Origin: Anaerosphaera aminiphila DSM 21120
GTDB lineage: Bacteria > Bacillota > Clostridia > Tissierellales > Peptoniphilaceae
Direction of reading: 5' to 3'
Assembly (NCBI RefSeq): GCF_900129925.1
Contig: NZ_FQXI01000002.1
Span: 62,001 to 126,000 of the forward strand
Length of the DNA stretch: 64,000 nt
Part shown: positions 1 to 7,858 of the stretch, in pieces
Layout of the letters: the number at the start of each line of letters is the position of its first letter
Position numbering within the stretch: the first letter of the stretch is position 1
Notes under the pieces: generated by a model
What the model was told of the DNA's origin: nothing
The model's input: only the letters and a program-made list of their open reading frames with translations
Database searches by the model: none
Program-made: the position numbers and the translations under genes

Positions 1-440
1 TGGCTAAAAAGACCTCAATACCACAAGTTATGATTAAGTTAGACACTATGGGTTATTCGCAAATTATTGACGGATTGGATTTTACTGCTGTTTTAAATCC
101 AATAACTCTGTCTGCAAATAAGATTATCAGAAAACTAAGAGATGATAGAACTATTTCAACGCAGTTAGTATTTAACGGAGAAGCTGAAATTTCAGAAATA
201 CAACTACTGGACAGTAGTGAGTTAATAGGGAAGTCTATTGCAGATATTTCACTGCCAAAGGGAATACTGATAGGTGGAATTACAAGAGAAAACAACACAG
301 CTGTAATACCTAGGGGAAATAGTAAAATAGAAAAGGGAGACACTCTAGTGGTCTTTTATAAAAGTGAAAATAGAAGACAGTTGGAAAAATTTGTTTCTCC
401 AAATAGTGGAAAGAGTTTTTTAGAGAAGTTTTTTATGTAA
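1..440 (+). CDS. trkA: Trk potassium uptake regulator TrkA, C-terminal part (cut by window edge)
   Basis: The open frame runs into the left edge, so only the last about 146 residues are present. They cover the end of an NAD-binding RCK domain followed by a TrkA-C domain near residues 60-120, with the typical ELIGKSIADISLPKGI ligand-binding strand-helix pattern. TrkA is the cytoplasmic nucleotide-binding gating subunit of Trk/Ktr potassium channels; its membrane partner TrkH would be expected upstream, outside the window. The in-frame ATG at position 30 is not the true start, because the coding frame continues before it with residues typical of the RCK fold. A 12-base gap separates it from ung. 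Confidence 0.85.
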   Translation, partial: AKKTSIPQVMIKLDTMGYSQIIDGLDFTAVLNPITLSANKIIRKLRDDRTISTQLVFNGEAEISEIQLLDSSELIGKSIADISLPKGILIGGITRENNTAVIPRGNSKIEKGDTLVVFYKSENRRQLEKFVSPNSGKSFLEKFFM

Positions 441-452
441 AAGAGGTTTTAA

Positions 453-1121
453 ATGAGAGAAATATTAAAAACTGATTGGCAAGATTACCTTGCTGAGGAG
501 TTTGAAAAGACATACTATAAAGATTTAAGGGCGCTTTTATTGGAAGAATATAAAGATTATGAAATATTTCCAAAGGCGGAAGATATATTTAATGCATTTA
601 ACTACACACCCTATAGCAAATTAAAAGTTGTAATTTTAGGGCAAGATCCCTATCATAATGTAAATCAAGCTCACGGGCTGGCATTTTCTGTAAGAGAGGG
701 AGTAAAAACTCCACCATCTCTTGTAAATATATACAAGGAGCTAAAAAGTGACTTGGGACTTGAAATTCCAAACACAGGAAATTTGGTAAACTGGACAAAA
801 GAGGGGATTATGCTCTTAAATACAACGCTTACAGTTAGAGCGCATACACCAATGAGCCACTCTAAAATAGGGTGGGAAATTTTTACAAATAGAGTTATAG
901 AAATAATAGATGAGAGAGAAGAACCAGTAGTTTTCATACTGTGGGGAAATCACGCCAAGTCTAAAATAAAATTAATAAAAAATGAAAGACACTTGGTAAT
1001 AGCGGGAGTTCACCCCAGTCCATTGTCTGCAAATAGAGGTTTCTTTGGTTCTAAACCATTTTCTAAGGCAAATGCCTTTCTTGAAGAGAACAATATAGAG
1101 CCACCTAGTTGGAGGGTATAA
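453..1121 (+). CDS. ung: Uracil-DNA glycosylase, family 1
   Basis: Removes uracil from DNA to start base-excision repair in the cytoplasm. The 222 residues match the family length. The catalytic-water motif GQDPYH is at residues 63-68 with Asp65, and the minor-groove/leucine loop motif HPSPLS begins at His187; both are intact. The start ATG is preceded by a GAGG ribosome binding site. The gene sits between trkA and an esterase gene, and its stop codon overlaps the next start (TAATG), so the two are probably co-transcribed and translationally coupled. Nothing unusual was seen. Confidence 0.96.
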   Translation: MREILKTDWQDYLAEEFEKTYYKDLRALLLEEYKDYEIFPKAEDIFNAFNYTPYSKLKVVILGQDPYHNVNQAHGLAFSVREGVKTPPSLVNIYKELKSDLGLEIPNTGNLVNWTKEGIMLLNTTLTVRAHTPMSHSKIGWEIFTNRVIEIIDEREEPVVFILWGNHAKSKIKLIKNERHLVIAGVHPSPLSANRGFFGSKPFSKANAFLEENNIEPPSWRV

Positions 1122-1894
1122 TGGAATATTTAAAATCAGATTTTACAGATATTGAAAAAATTTATATAGGAGACGTACCTGCATATGTTGTAACTCCAAA
1201 GCTCAATTTGGAAAAGTACAAGACTATAATTTTTTATCATGGGTGGAGTAGCTGTGCAAAAAATCAAATATTTAGAGCAAATATCTTTGCCGGCTATGGC
1301 TACCAAGTTGTTTTGCCTGAAGCCAGATTTCATGGAGAGAGGGGAACTCTTGACTATGAATCAGAAGAAGTTTCTAAAGAGAATATGATGAAAGTTATAA
1401 TGCACAACATTGAAGAATTTCCAAGCATATATAAATATGTAATTGAAAATTTAAATGTAGATGAAAAAAATATTGCGGTTGCAGGACACTCAATGGGAGC
1501 AATAACTGCAGGAGGTCTGTTTACATTTAAGAAAGATTTAAAAACTGCCCTTTTATTTAATGGAACTATGAATTGGAAAGATGTAGTAGACACTTTAATT
1601 GAAGGGGAAGATGAAATAAGTTATGAGAGAATGAGAATTAATGACTTTATGATTCAAATGAATCCTCAAATTCACTTGGAAAACATAGAAAACAGAGCTC
1701 TGGGACTGTTTAATGGCGCAGAAGATGAGACAGTTCCACCTATATCACAAGAGAATTTTTACAATGAAGTAGTTGAGAGATATGAAAATAAAGATATTAT
1801 AGTATTTGAAAAATTTGAAAACACAAGACATCAACTGACAACTCAAATGCTTGAAAATGCAATAGTGTTTTTAAAAGAAAAAGCAGATTTTTAA
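1121..1894 (+). CDS. Alpha/beta hydrolase, prolyl-oligopeptidase-like esterase
   Basis: A 257-residue cytoplasmic serine hydrolase. It has an oxyanion/HG element (FYHGWSS), the nucleophile elbow GHSMGA near residue 122, an acid strand region (LFNGAEDETVPP) and a late His in the TRHQ segment, which together make a complete Ser-Asp-His set. The best start is the ATG at 1121, which overlaps the ung stop codon and has GGAGGG 6 bases upstream; an upstream in-frame TTG at 1109 lacks a ribosome binding site. The family includes YtmA/YitV-type esterases of unknown substrate. A bidirectional terminator follows. Confidence 0.82.
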   Translation: MEYLKSDFTDIEKIYIGDVPAYVVTPKLNLEKYKTIIFYHGWSSCAKNQIFRANIFAGYGYQVVLPEARFHGERGTLDYESEEVSKENMMKVIMHNIEEFPSIYKYVIENLNVDEKNIAVAGHSMGAITAGGLFTFKKDLKTALLFNGTMNWKDVVDTLIEGEDEISYERMRINDFMIQMNPQIHLENIENRALGLFNGAEDETVPPISQENFYNEVVERYENKDIIVFEKFENTRHQLTTQMLENAIVFLKEKADF

Positions 1895-1912
1895 AAAAGA
1901 AAAATTAGATTT

Positions 1913-1953
1913 AAAGAAGAGCTGTAGATTTTATTTACAGCTCTTCTTTATTT
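1913..1953. terminator. Bidirectional intrinsic terminator
   Basis: Arms AAAGAAGAGCTGTA (1913-1926) and TACAGCTCTTCTTT (1936-1949) form a 14-bp stem with T-rich flanks on both strands. It separates the rightward esterase gene from the leftward sdpI gene, and the sdpI stop codon lies inside the stem. Confidence 0.85.
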
Positions 1954-2600
1954 TTAACTTCTCTTTTATAGAGTATAAAAGAATATACCATAGGTGCAAG
2001 TACAAGTATTAGACAAAATACTATTGGCAAGTAGGAAAACTTTGTATCAATTAAAAATATACCATTAAATATAAAGAGAAGTCCCCCTGCAATCCAAAGC
2101 TTTGATGCAAATCTGTGAGTTTTATTCCAGTTTTCTTCACTGTTTAAGGTCCATGGAATTTTTATTCCAACAGTGTAGTTTTGTTTGGTCTTTGGAAAGT
2201 AATTTCCAATAACTACGAAAATAACACCTATTAGTAAATTTACTCCAAGTCCTATAATATTTGAACTGTGTCCCAGTGCAACGGCATAGGTTAGAGACAT
2301 TATAAATAAAGATAAAATGGGAATAAGCCAAAAAATTACACTTAACATTTTATTTCCCACATTTTTCTTTTTTGGATCATGTAAAACCATAAATATTAAA
2401 ACTAAGTGAATAATAGTTAAAAGTGTAGGCAGTCCAAAAACTGCAAAACCTTTGCTGCTCCATCCATCAGGCTGGTTATAGTTATTAAAGTGGGTGGCAA
2501 TTGAATCCGGCAACTTATTCCAGAGAAAAATTCCCATTAGAATTGGAATTAAACAGATAATAGTTGAAAGTACAATTGTATTTTTATATTTTTTCATCAT
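1935..2600 (-). CDS. sdpI: SdpI-family immunity/membrane protein
   Basis: A 221-residue integral membrane protein with an N-terminal DUF1648-like pair of helices (residues about 8-75) and a C-terminal SdpI domain. The signature includes GNYFPKTKQNYTVGIKIPWTL followed by W.KTH at about residues 125-160, with roughly six membrane segments in all. In Bacillus, SdpI protects against the SdpC toxin and sequesters the SdpR repressor at the membrane. It overlaps sdpR by 17 bases, so the two are coupled. No SdpA, SdpB or SdpC homologue is in the window, so this may be an orphan immunity module. Two adjacent ATG codons (2600 and 2597) share the AAGGAGG site; the second has the better spacing. Confidence 0.85.
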   Translation of the reverse strand: MMKKYKNTIVLSTIICLIPILMGIFLWNKLPDSIATHFNNYNQPDGWSSKGFAVFGLPTLLTIIHLVLIFMVLHDPKKKNVGNKMLSVIFWLIPILSLFIMSLTYAVALGHSSNIIGLGVNLLIGVIFVVIGNYFPKTKQNYTVGIKIPWTLNSEENWNKTHRFASKLWIAGGLLFIFNGIFLIDTKFSYLPIVFCLILVLAPMVYSFILYKREVKNKEEL

Positions 2601-2862
2601 TTCCTCCTTTAAGCTCTGAAAACCAAAGCATTATTTCCTCTACAATGGAGGTGTTTAGTTCATAGTAAATGTAATTTTTATATTTAGTCTCCCATATTAA
2701 ATCAGCTTTTTTTAAAATGCTTAAGTGGTATGAGATAGTGGCAGCAGTTAAATTAAAATTTTCTACAATTTCTCCCGCCGTCAGTCTGCCATTTTTTAAG
2801 AGAATTAGTATATCTCTCCTAATTGGATCGGACAGGGCCTTAAATGTATTTGCAAATTCCAT
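2584..2862 (-). CDS. sdpR: ArsR-family repressor, SdpR-like
   Basis: A 92-residue winged-helix regulator with the ArsR core. The segment FKALSDPIRRDILILL is followed by a recognition helix in ATISYHLSILKKADLI. No metal-binding Cys cluster is visible, as expected for SdpR-type rather than metal-sensing members. The start ATG has AGGAG upstream. It is the first gene of a two-gene operon with sdpI, and members of this pair are usually autoregulated. A duplicated 12-bp sequence sits 19 bp upstream of the start and is a candidate operator. Confidence 0.87.
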   Translation of the reverse strand: MEFANTFKALSDPIRRDILILLKNGRLTAGEIVENFNLTAATISYHLSILKKADLIWETKYKNYIYYELNTSIVEEIMLWFSELKGGNDEKI

Positions 2863-2880
2863 AAAATTCTCCTAACAAAA

Positions 2881-2908
2881 CTATTTAGATAACTTTCTAA
2901 TTAGATAA
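2881..2908. promoter_or_regulatory. Candidate SdpR operator, two 12-bp direct repeats
   Basis: On the + strand CTATTTAGATAA (2881-2892) and CTAATTAGATAA (2897-2908) are direct repeats differing at one base, 16 bp apart. They lie just upstream of sdpR and between it and the divergent gene at 2976. Assignment to SdpR is inferred from position only. Confidence 0.45.
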
Positions 2909-2975
2909 TTTTAGTTGATACATTTTAAAAATATAAGATAATAGTAAGGGATGACAATAAAATTTTGGAGAAGAT

Positions 2976-3518
2976 ATGAAAATTAAAAATGTAGATGTTA
3001 AAAAAGTATTTTTAAATTTTTTGTTTTACTGTGTAGTAGGCTGGCTTTATGAAGTTTTTTTAGAAGTGGTAGTATATAGATGGGGATTTTCAAATAGGGG
3101 AATACTCTTTGGACCCTATCTGCCCATATATGGAATTGGAGCAATGAGCTTTATTTTTTGCTTGACAGGCTTAAAAAATAGAAAAGTAAATTTTTTGGGA
3201 ATAAATATTTCACCAGTATTGGTGTTTCTTGGAATAGTAGTAATTACAACGTTACTTGAGCTCTTGGGAAGCTACATAATGGAGTTTACAAAGGGTGAGT
3301 GGATGTGGGATTACAGTAGTTATTTTTTAAACTTTCAGGGCAGAATTGCCTTAAATCCCAGTATTAGATTTGGAATAGGCGGAATGATAATAATGTATTT
3401 ATTGCAGCCTCTATTTGAAAAGACTATTACAAAGTTAAATAAAAAACATCTTAATACAGTTTTTATAATTTTGTTTACTGTATTTTTAGTTGATGTAGTA
3501 GTTTATTTTTTAAGATAA
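2976..3518 (+). CDS. CmpB-type putative ABC-transporter type IV membrane protein
   Basis: A 180-residue membrane protein with about five hydrophobic segments. The N-terminal signature GWLYEVFLE followed by NRGILFGPYLPIYGIGA (about residues 22-60) marks the PF06541 family. Function is not established despite the ABC-transporter name, since no ATPase is adjacent. The start has GGAG at good spacing. It is divergent from sdpRI and ends in a strong hairpin. Confidence 0.78.
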   Translation: MKIKNVDVKKVFLNFLFYCVVGWLYEVFLEVVVYRWGFSNRGILFGPYLPIYGIGAMSFIFCLTGLKNRKVNFLGINISPVLVFLGIVVITTLLELLGSYIMEFTKGEWMWDYSSYFLNFQGRIALNPSIRFGIGGMIIMYLLQPLFEKTITKLNKKHLNTVFIILFTVFLVDVVVYFLR

Positions 3519-3521
3519 ATA

Positions 3522-3558
3522 AAAAAGTGTAATTACAAATATTGTAGTTACACTTTTT
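3522..3558. terminator. Bidirectional intrinsic terminator
   Basis: Arms AAAAAGTGTAATTACAA and TTGTAGTTACACTTTTT form a 17-bp stem with one G-T pair. It lies between convergent genes and the A/T ends act as U-tracts on either strand. Confidence 0.85.
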
Positions 3559-3605
3559 AGATATTTAAATTTAATTTATGGAGTTTAACAGTATAAGTAG
3601 CTAAA

Positions 3606-4139
3606 TTACTTTTGAGTTATGTCTACAATTTCAGATATTTCTCTGGAGATTTTAGAAACTGACTTTGAAGCATCTAAAATATAGTTGGCATAGGGCGTAA
3701 AATCTTGAGCAGCTTTTAACCTGTCCTCTATTTTTTTTGTGGAGTCACCTCTGGCGTTCATTCTCTCAACTAAAGTAGCTTGGTCCAGCTTTAAGTATAT
3801 ACATATGGAGTTTTTAAACTTCTCTTTAATTTTTTTAACTCCATTTAAATCTACCACTAAAACTGCATTTTTATCAGAGTTAATGTATTTTTCAATTTCA
3901 AGCTTAGGAGTTCCGTAGTAATTATTAGAATACTCTGTAACCTCCAAGAAAAAATCTTCTCTTTTTAATTTTAAAAAGGTCTCTCTATTTACAAAGAAAT
4001 AGTCTACTTCATTTATTTCTCCCTTGCGAGGAGCCCTTGTAGTATATGTAATTATTCTAAAGAAGTTGTCCCTTTTTCTCAATATATTAGCTTGAGTGGT
4101 CTTTCCTGAACCAGATGAACCAACTATTAAATAAATCAT
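3606..4139 (-). CDS. Guanylate-kinase-like P-loop kinase
   Basis: A 177-residue nucleotide-kinase-fold protein. The P-loop GSSGSGKTT is at residues 7-15 and the GMP-binding signature TTRAPRKGE..EVDYFFV at about residues 33-51. Canonical guanylate kinases (about 200 residues) have GE..G.DY in this motif; here the glycine is replaced (EINEVDY). The lid region with the R..ARGD motif is present near residues 125-135. It may be a divergent Gmk or a paralogue with another substrate. It stands alone on the minus strand between two terminator/promoter regions. Confidence 0.7.
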   Translation of the reverse strand: MIYLIVGSSGSGKTTQANILRKRDNFFRIITYTTRAPRKGEINEVDYFFVNRETFLKLKREDFFLEVTEYSNNYYGTPKLEIEKYINSDKNAVLVVDLNGVKKIKEKFKNSICIYLKLDQATLVERMNARGDSTKKIEDRLKAAQDFTPYANYILDASKSVSKISREISEIVDITQK

Positions 4140-4227
4140 AAATCCTCCACTTTGTATTCAAATTATAGGTTAGTAGAATTTATTATATATCAAAGGTAAT
4201 AAAATACAATAAAATAAAATTGATTTA

Positions 4228-4256
4228 TTTACAAAGGGTATGCAATTATATATAAT
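4228..4256 (+). promoter_or_regulatory. Sigma-A-type promoter for the ABC transporter operon
   Basis: TTTACA (4228-4233), a 17-bp spacer and TATAAT (4251-4256). The start codon of the substrate-binding protein is 19 bp after the -10 box, giving a very short leader. Confidence 0.7.
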
Positions 4257-4274
4257 TAATGACTGGAGGTAGAT

Positions 4275-5273
4275 ATGAAAAATAAAATTTTAAGTACATT
4301 ATTAGTGTTTGTTTTTTTATTTTCGCTAGTAGGTTGTGGAAATAAAAATGAAAATATAGTGACAGATGAAGCTATAAAAGACAATGTAACGATTAAGGTT
4401 GGAGCTTTAAAAGGACCTACAGCAATGGGACTTGTCAAAGTATTTGACGATTCCGACAAAGGTGTTAAACAAAGTAATACTTACGACTACAAAATTGTGG
4501 CAAGTCCAGACGAAATAGTTGCCGGACTTTCAAAGGGAGACTTTGATGTGGCTGCAATTCCTGCAAACTTAGCTTCAATTTTATACAATAAGACAGAGGG
4601 AAAACTTTTAAAGGTTTCAAATATTAATACTCTAGGTGTTTTATATTTAGCATCAAGGGATGATATTAGTGATGTTGAAAGTTTAAAAGGCAGAACTATA
4701 GTTACAAGTGGGAAAGGTTCTACACCTGAGTTTGCTCTAAGACAAATCCTGTCAAAAAGCAATATCGACCCTGATAATGATGTGACTATAGAGTACAAGG
4801 CACAACATGAAGAAGTTTTAGCTGAACTTATAAATAACGAGTCAGCTGTTGTAATGTTGCCTCAACCTTTTTTAACTGTGGCAAAGCAAAAGGTTGAAGG
4901 TCTCAAGGTGAATTTTTCATTAAATGACCTATGGAAAGAAATTAATGGAGAACCTTTAATAACTGGAGTTTTAGTAGTTAGAAATGAATTTTTAGAGGAA
5001 AACAAAGAAAACTTTAATGCTTTTTTAAGTGAATATAAAAATTCAGTTGATTTTGTAAATAATAATGTTGATGAAGCGGCAGCTCTTGTGGGAAATTATG
5101 ACATAGTTCCTGAGGCAGTTGCTAAAATTGCAATTCCCGATTGTAATATAGTCTATATTGATGGTCAGGAAAGTGAAGATGCACTTTCAAATTATTTAAA
5201 TATTTTATTTGAAGCTGATCAGAGCTCAGTTGGAGGAGTATTACCTGATGAAAACTTCTACTATAAAAAATAA
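4275..5273 (+). CDS. NitT/TauT-type ABC transporter substrate-binding lipoprotein
   Basis: A 332-residue extracytoplasmic binding protein. It has a lipoprotein signal peptide with lipobox LVGC (Cys21) and then a type-2 periplasmic-binding fold of the NMT1/SsuA/THI5 class (for example GALKGPTAMGLVKV, FDVAAIPANLA, TSGKGSTPEF). It would deliver an unknown ligand to the permease and ATPase encoded directly downstream. The start has GGAGG. No riboswitch or biosynthetic neighbour reveals the substrate. Family members bind nitrate, sulfonates, thiamine precursors or riboflavin-like compounds. Confidence 0.85.
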   Translation: MKNKILSTLLVFVFLFSLVGCGNKNENIVTDEAIKDNVTIKVGALKGPTAMGLVKVFDDSDKGVKQSNTYDYKIVASPDEIVAGLSKGDFDVAAIPANLASILYNKTEGKLLKVSNINTLGVLYLASRDDISDVESLKGRTIVTSGKGSTPEFALRQILSKSNIDPDNDVTIEYKAQHEEVLAELINNESAVVMLPQPFLTVAKQKVEGLKVNFSLNDLWKEINGEPLITGVLVVRNEFLEENKENFNAFLSEYKNSVDFVNNNVDEAAALVGNYDIVPEAVAKIAIPDCNIVYIDGQESEDALSNYLNILFEADQSSVGGVLPDENFYYKK

Positions 5274-5994
5274 AGCTAAGAGCTTTGGAGTAGTTTTATT
5301 TTGGATTTTCATATGGCAAGTGCTTAGCACTTTTATATCAGAGGAGATACTATTTGTATCTCCTCTTAAGGTTATACCTCAAATATTTGTAAATCTTTCA
5401 GATGGAGTATTTTGGAGGGCTTTAATAAGCACTCTTTCTAAGATTTCCCTTGGATTTATAGTGGGCTTTGTAATTGGAACAGCTCTTGCTACACTGTCTT
5501 ATAAATTTAAAGTTGTAAGAGAATTACTATATCCACTAATACTGTTTTTAAAGTCAGTTCCCGTAGTAAGTTTTATAATTCTTATACTTTTCTTTATGAG
5601 TTCAGAGAGATTGCCTATATTTATTTCTGTTATAATAGTAATTCCCATAATATATTTAAATGTATATGAGGGACTTATAAATGTAGATAAAAAATATTTA
5701 AATATGGCTAAAGTATTTGACGTGGGAATTTTAAAAGAAATAAGTTATATATATATTCCAAGTTTAAAAGGGTATATTCAAAGTGGACTTGAATTAAGTG
5801 TGGGAATGGCATGGAAATCCGGACTGGCAGCAGAAGTTATAGCACTTCCAAAATATGGAATCGGAACGCTAATCTACAACTGTAAAATATATTTAGACAC
5901 AGTTAATTTATTTTCCTACACCATACTTGCAGTGGTAGTGGCATTTTTATTTGAAAAGTTAGTGCTCTACATATTTAGGAGGATTGCCCGTTGA
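5248..5994 (+). CDS. NitT/TauT-type ABC transporter permease
   Basis: A 248-residue inner-membrane permease with six predicted membrane segments and the BPD_transp_1 EAA-type loop (the stretch around NMAKVFDVGILKEISYIYIPSLKGYI, near residues 150-175). The ATG at 5248 is chosen because GGAGGAG lies 9 bases upstream. It overlaps the end of the binding-protein gene by 26 bp. An in-frame TTG at 5209 has no ribosome site. It is the middle gene of a three-gene operon. Confidence 0.85.
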   Translation: MKTSTIKNKAKSFGVVLFWIFIWQVLSTFISEEILFVSPLKVIPQIFVNLSDGVFWRALISTLSKISLGFIVGFVIGTALATLSYKFKVVRELLYPLILFLKSVPVVSFIILILFFMSSERLPIFISVIIVIPIIYLNVYEGLINVDKKYLNMAKVFDVGILKEISYIYIPSLKGYIQSGLELSVGMAWKSGLAAEVIALPKYGIGTLIYNCKIYLDTVNLFSYTILAVVVAFLFEKLVLYIFRRIAR

Positions 5995-6560
5995 AACTTA
6001 AAGTGAGAAATTTAAAAAAATCTTTTAATGAAAAAGTACTCTTTGAAAATTTAAACTTTGAAGTAGAAGATGGAGACGTACTTGGACTCTTAGGAAACTC
6101 AGGAATAGGAAAAACTACTTTAATGAACATACTGTTGGGAATTGAAGATAGTGACGGAGGTAGTGTAGAGTATAGCGATAGACCTAAATTTTCTGTGGTG
6201 TTTCAAGAAAATTTACTTTTTGAAGAAAAAACTGTACTGGAAAATTTAGAGTTTGTTCAAAGAGATGAGAAAATAAATTTAAATTTATTAACAGAGCTGG
6301 AATTAGGAGAATATGCAAATTCTAAAGCGAAAGTTCTATCAGGTGGAATGAAAAGAAGATTGTCCCTAGTTAGATCGGTGGCAAAAGAGGGTAATATTTT
6401 TATGATGGACGAAGCAATAAGAGAAGTAGATACTAATAACAGAAAAAGAATGATAGAATTTTTAATGAAGCATAAGGGAGTAAAACCTTTGATTTACATT
6501 ACCCATGATGAGTTAGATTTAAAGTTAATGAGAGCAAATAAAATAGTGAGATTGAGTTAA
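5991..6560 (+). CDS. NitT/TauT-type ABC transporter ATPase, short
   Basis: A 189-residue ATPase. Walker A GNSGIGKTT is at residues 35-43, the signature LSGGMKRRLS near 118-127, a Walker B FMMDE near 137-141 and an H-loop THD near 171. It is shorter than the usual 240-260 residues because the C-terminal tail is missing. The residue after the Walker B Glu is Ala (DEAI) instead of the common Pro (DEPF). The start is TTG at 5991 with AGGAGG at 5978-5983, and it overlaps the permease stop by 4 bases. It should energise the upstream permease. Confidence 0.85.
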   Translation: MKLKVRNLKKSFNEKVLFENLNFEVEDGDVLGLLGNSGIGKTTLMNILLGIEDSDGGSVEYSDRPKFSVVFQENLLFEEKTVLENLEFVQRDEKINLNLLTELELGEYANSKAKVLSGGMKRRLSLVRSVAKEGNIFMMDEAIREVDTNNRKRMIEFLMKHKGVKPLIYITHDELDLKLMRANKIVRLS

Positions 6561-6582
6561 TTATTGAAGGCGGGATATTTAG

Positions 6583-7404
6583 ATGAGTTTTTCAGACAAC
6601 AGACCCATAGGAGTATTTGATAGTGGAGTAGGCGGCTTAAGTGTACTTAAAGTTTTAAGGGAAATTTTACCAAATGAAAACTTTATTTATGTTGGAGACA
6701 CTTTAAGAGTTCCCTATGGAGACAAAGAAGCATCGGAAATAAAAGCCTATACTCTGGAATGCTTTGAAAAGTTAAGAGAAGAAAATGTAAAAGGTGTAGT
6801 ACTGGCCTGTAATACAGCTACAAGTTATGCACTTGATGAAGTTAAGGAAAAATTTGACTTTCCAACAGTTGGAGTAATAGGAGCAGGGGCGCTTGAGACG
6901 ACAATGGTTACAAAAAACAAGAGAGTTTTGCTTCTGGCTACAAATGCAACAGTGAACAGTGGGATATATGAAGATTCAATATCTAGAATAGATTCAAAAA
7001 TAGAAGTAAAAGCGGAAGGGTGCCCGGATATAGTTAAAGTAGTTGAAGAAGGTCATGCAGAGGACATAATAGGATTTAGCACATGTAAAAAATATATAGA
7101 CAGATATAATGACTACGACTACGATACATTAATACTTGGATGTACACATTTTGCATTGGCAGAGGAAAATATTAGAAAAATTTTAAAAGAGAAAAATAAA
7201 GATGCGACAATAGTAGATCCGGGGCGTTCTACAGCTATTCAATTAAAGAGGATATTTAGTGAGCTCAGATTATTAAGCGATAGTGGAAGTGGAGAAGTGG
7301 AGTACTTTATATCCGGAAGTCAGGATGACTTTAAAAGTACGGCATCAAAAATCTTAAGAAAAAATGTAGATGACTTAGATGTGAAGAGTTTTATAACTAA
7401 ATAA
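6583..7404 (+). CDS. murI: Glutamate racemase
   Basis: Interconverts L- and D-glutamate, supplying D-Glu for peptidoglycan. The 273 residues match the family. The substrate-binding start PIGVFDSGVGGLSV is at residue 8. The two catalytic cysteines are Cys76 (ACNTATS) and Cys187 (GCTHF). The start ATG follows a GGCGGG site 23 bp after the ABC ATPase gene, so it could be the last gene of that transcript. D-glutamate is also the substrate of D-glutamate cyclases, whose relative is encoded at 58.9 kb. Confidence 0.95.
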   Translation: MSFSDNRPIGVFDSGVGGLSVLKVLREILPNENFIYVGDTLRVPYGDKEASEIKAYTLECFEKLREENVKGVVLACNTATSYALDEVKEKFDFPTVGVIGAGALETTMVTKNKRVLLLATNATVNSGIYEDSISRIDSKIEVKAEGCPDIVKVVEEGHAEDIIGFSTCKKYIDRYNDYDYDTLILGCTHFALAEENIRKILKEKNKDATIVDPGRSTAIQLKRIFSELRLLSDSGSGEVEYFISGSQDDFKSTASKILRKNVDDLDVKSFITK

Positions 7405-7493
7405 ATTAATACAATATAGAATTAAAGGGTAAAAGTTGGGTAATAAATAAAGGTAAGATAAATCGTAAATTGTAATAATAAAGAGGTGTAAAT

Positions 7494-7844
7494 ATGGCCA
7501 GAGATTATCACGAACCACCAGAAGAGTTAGATGAAAAAGTACGTGATCAAATACGTGCTATTAACAGCTTAAAAGAAGAAATTGAAGCTGTTGACTGGTA
7601 TATGCAAAGAGTTGCTGTTGCATCAAATCAAGAATTAAAAGACATTATGTGGCACAATGCAAAAGAGGAAATGGAACATGCAATGATGGCTCTTGAGTGG
7701 TTAAGAAGAAATATGGACGGCTGGGATGAGCAGATGAGAACATACTTATTTACAGAAAAGCCCATACTGGAAGTTGAAGAAGATGCGGAATCAGGCGAAG
7801 GGTCAAACAGTGGCTCAGGTTCACTTGAAATTGGGGAACTATAA
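7494..7844 (+). CDS. Encapsulated ferritin-like protein (EncFtn), encapsulin cargo
   Basis: A 116-residue iron ferroxidase that works inside an encapsulin shell. The two-helix core EEIEAVDWY...EEMEH aligns with the characterised Rhodospirillum rubrum EncFtn. The di-iron ligands fall at Glu29, Glu59 and His62, equivalent to Glu32, Glu62 and His65 there. TYLFTEKPI after the core is also shared. The C-terminus is a Gly/Ser linker ending GSLEIGEL, which fits an encapsulin cargo-loading peptide. It has a GAGGTG ribosome site and the shell gene starts 14 bases downstream. EncFtn monomers form annular decamers in other species; that is family knowledge, not visible here. Confidence 0.93.
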   Translation: MARDYHEPPEELDEKVRDQIRAINSLKEEIEAVDWYMQRVAVASNQELKDIMWHNAKEEMEHAMMALEWLRRNMDGWDEQMRTYLFTEKPILEVEEDAESGEGSNSGSGSLEIGEL

Positions 7845-7858
7845 TAAAGGAGAAGACT

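Noticed and set aside
7405-7493. Fur or PerR box upstream of the encapsulin operon
   Set aside because: The region is AT-rich, but I could not find a convincing palindromic TTATAAT-N-ATTATAA or Fur-like 19-mer.
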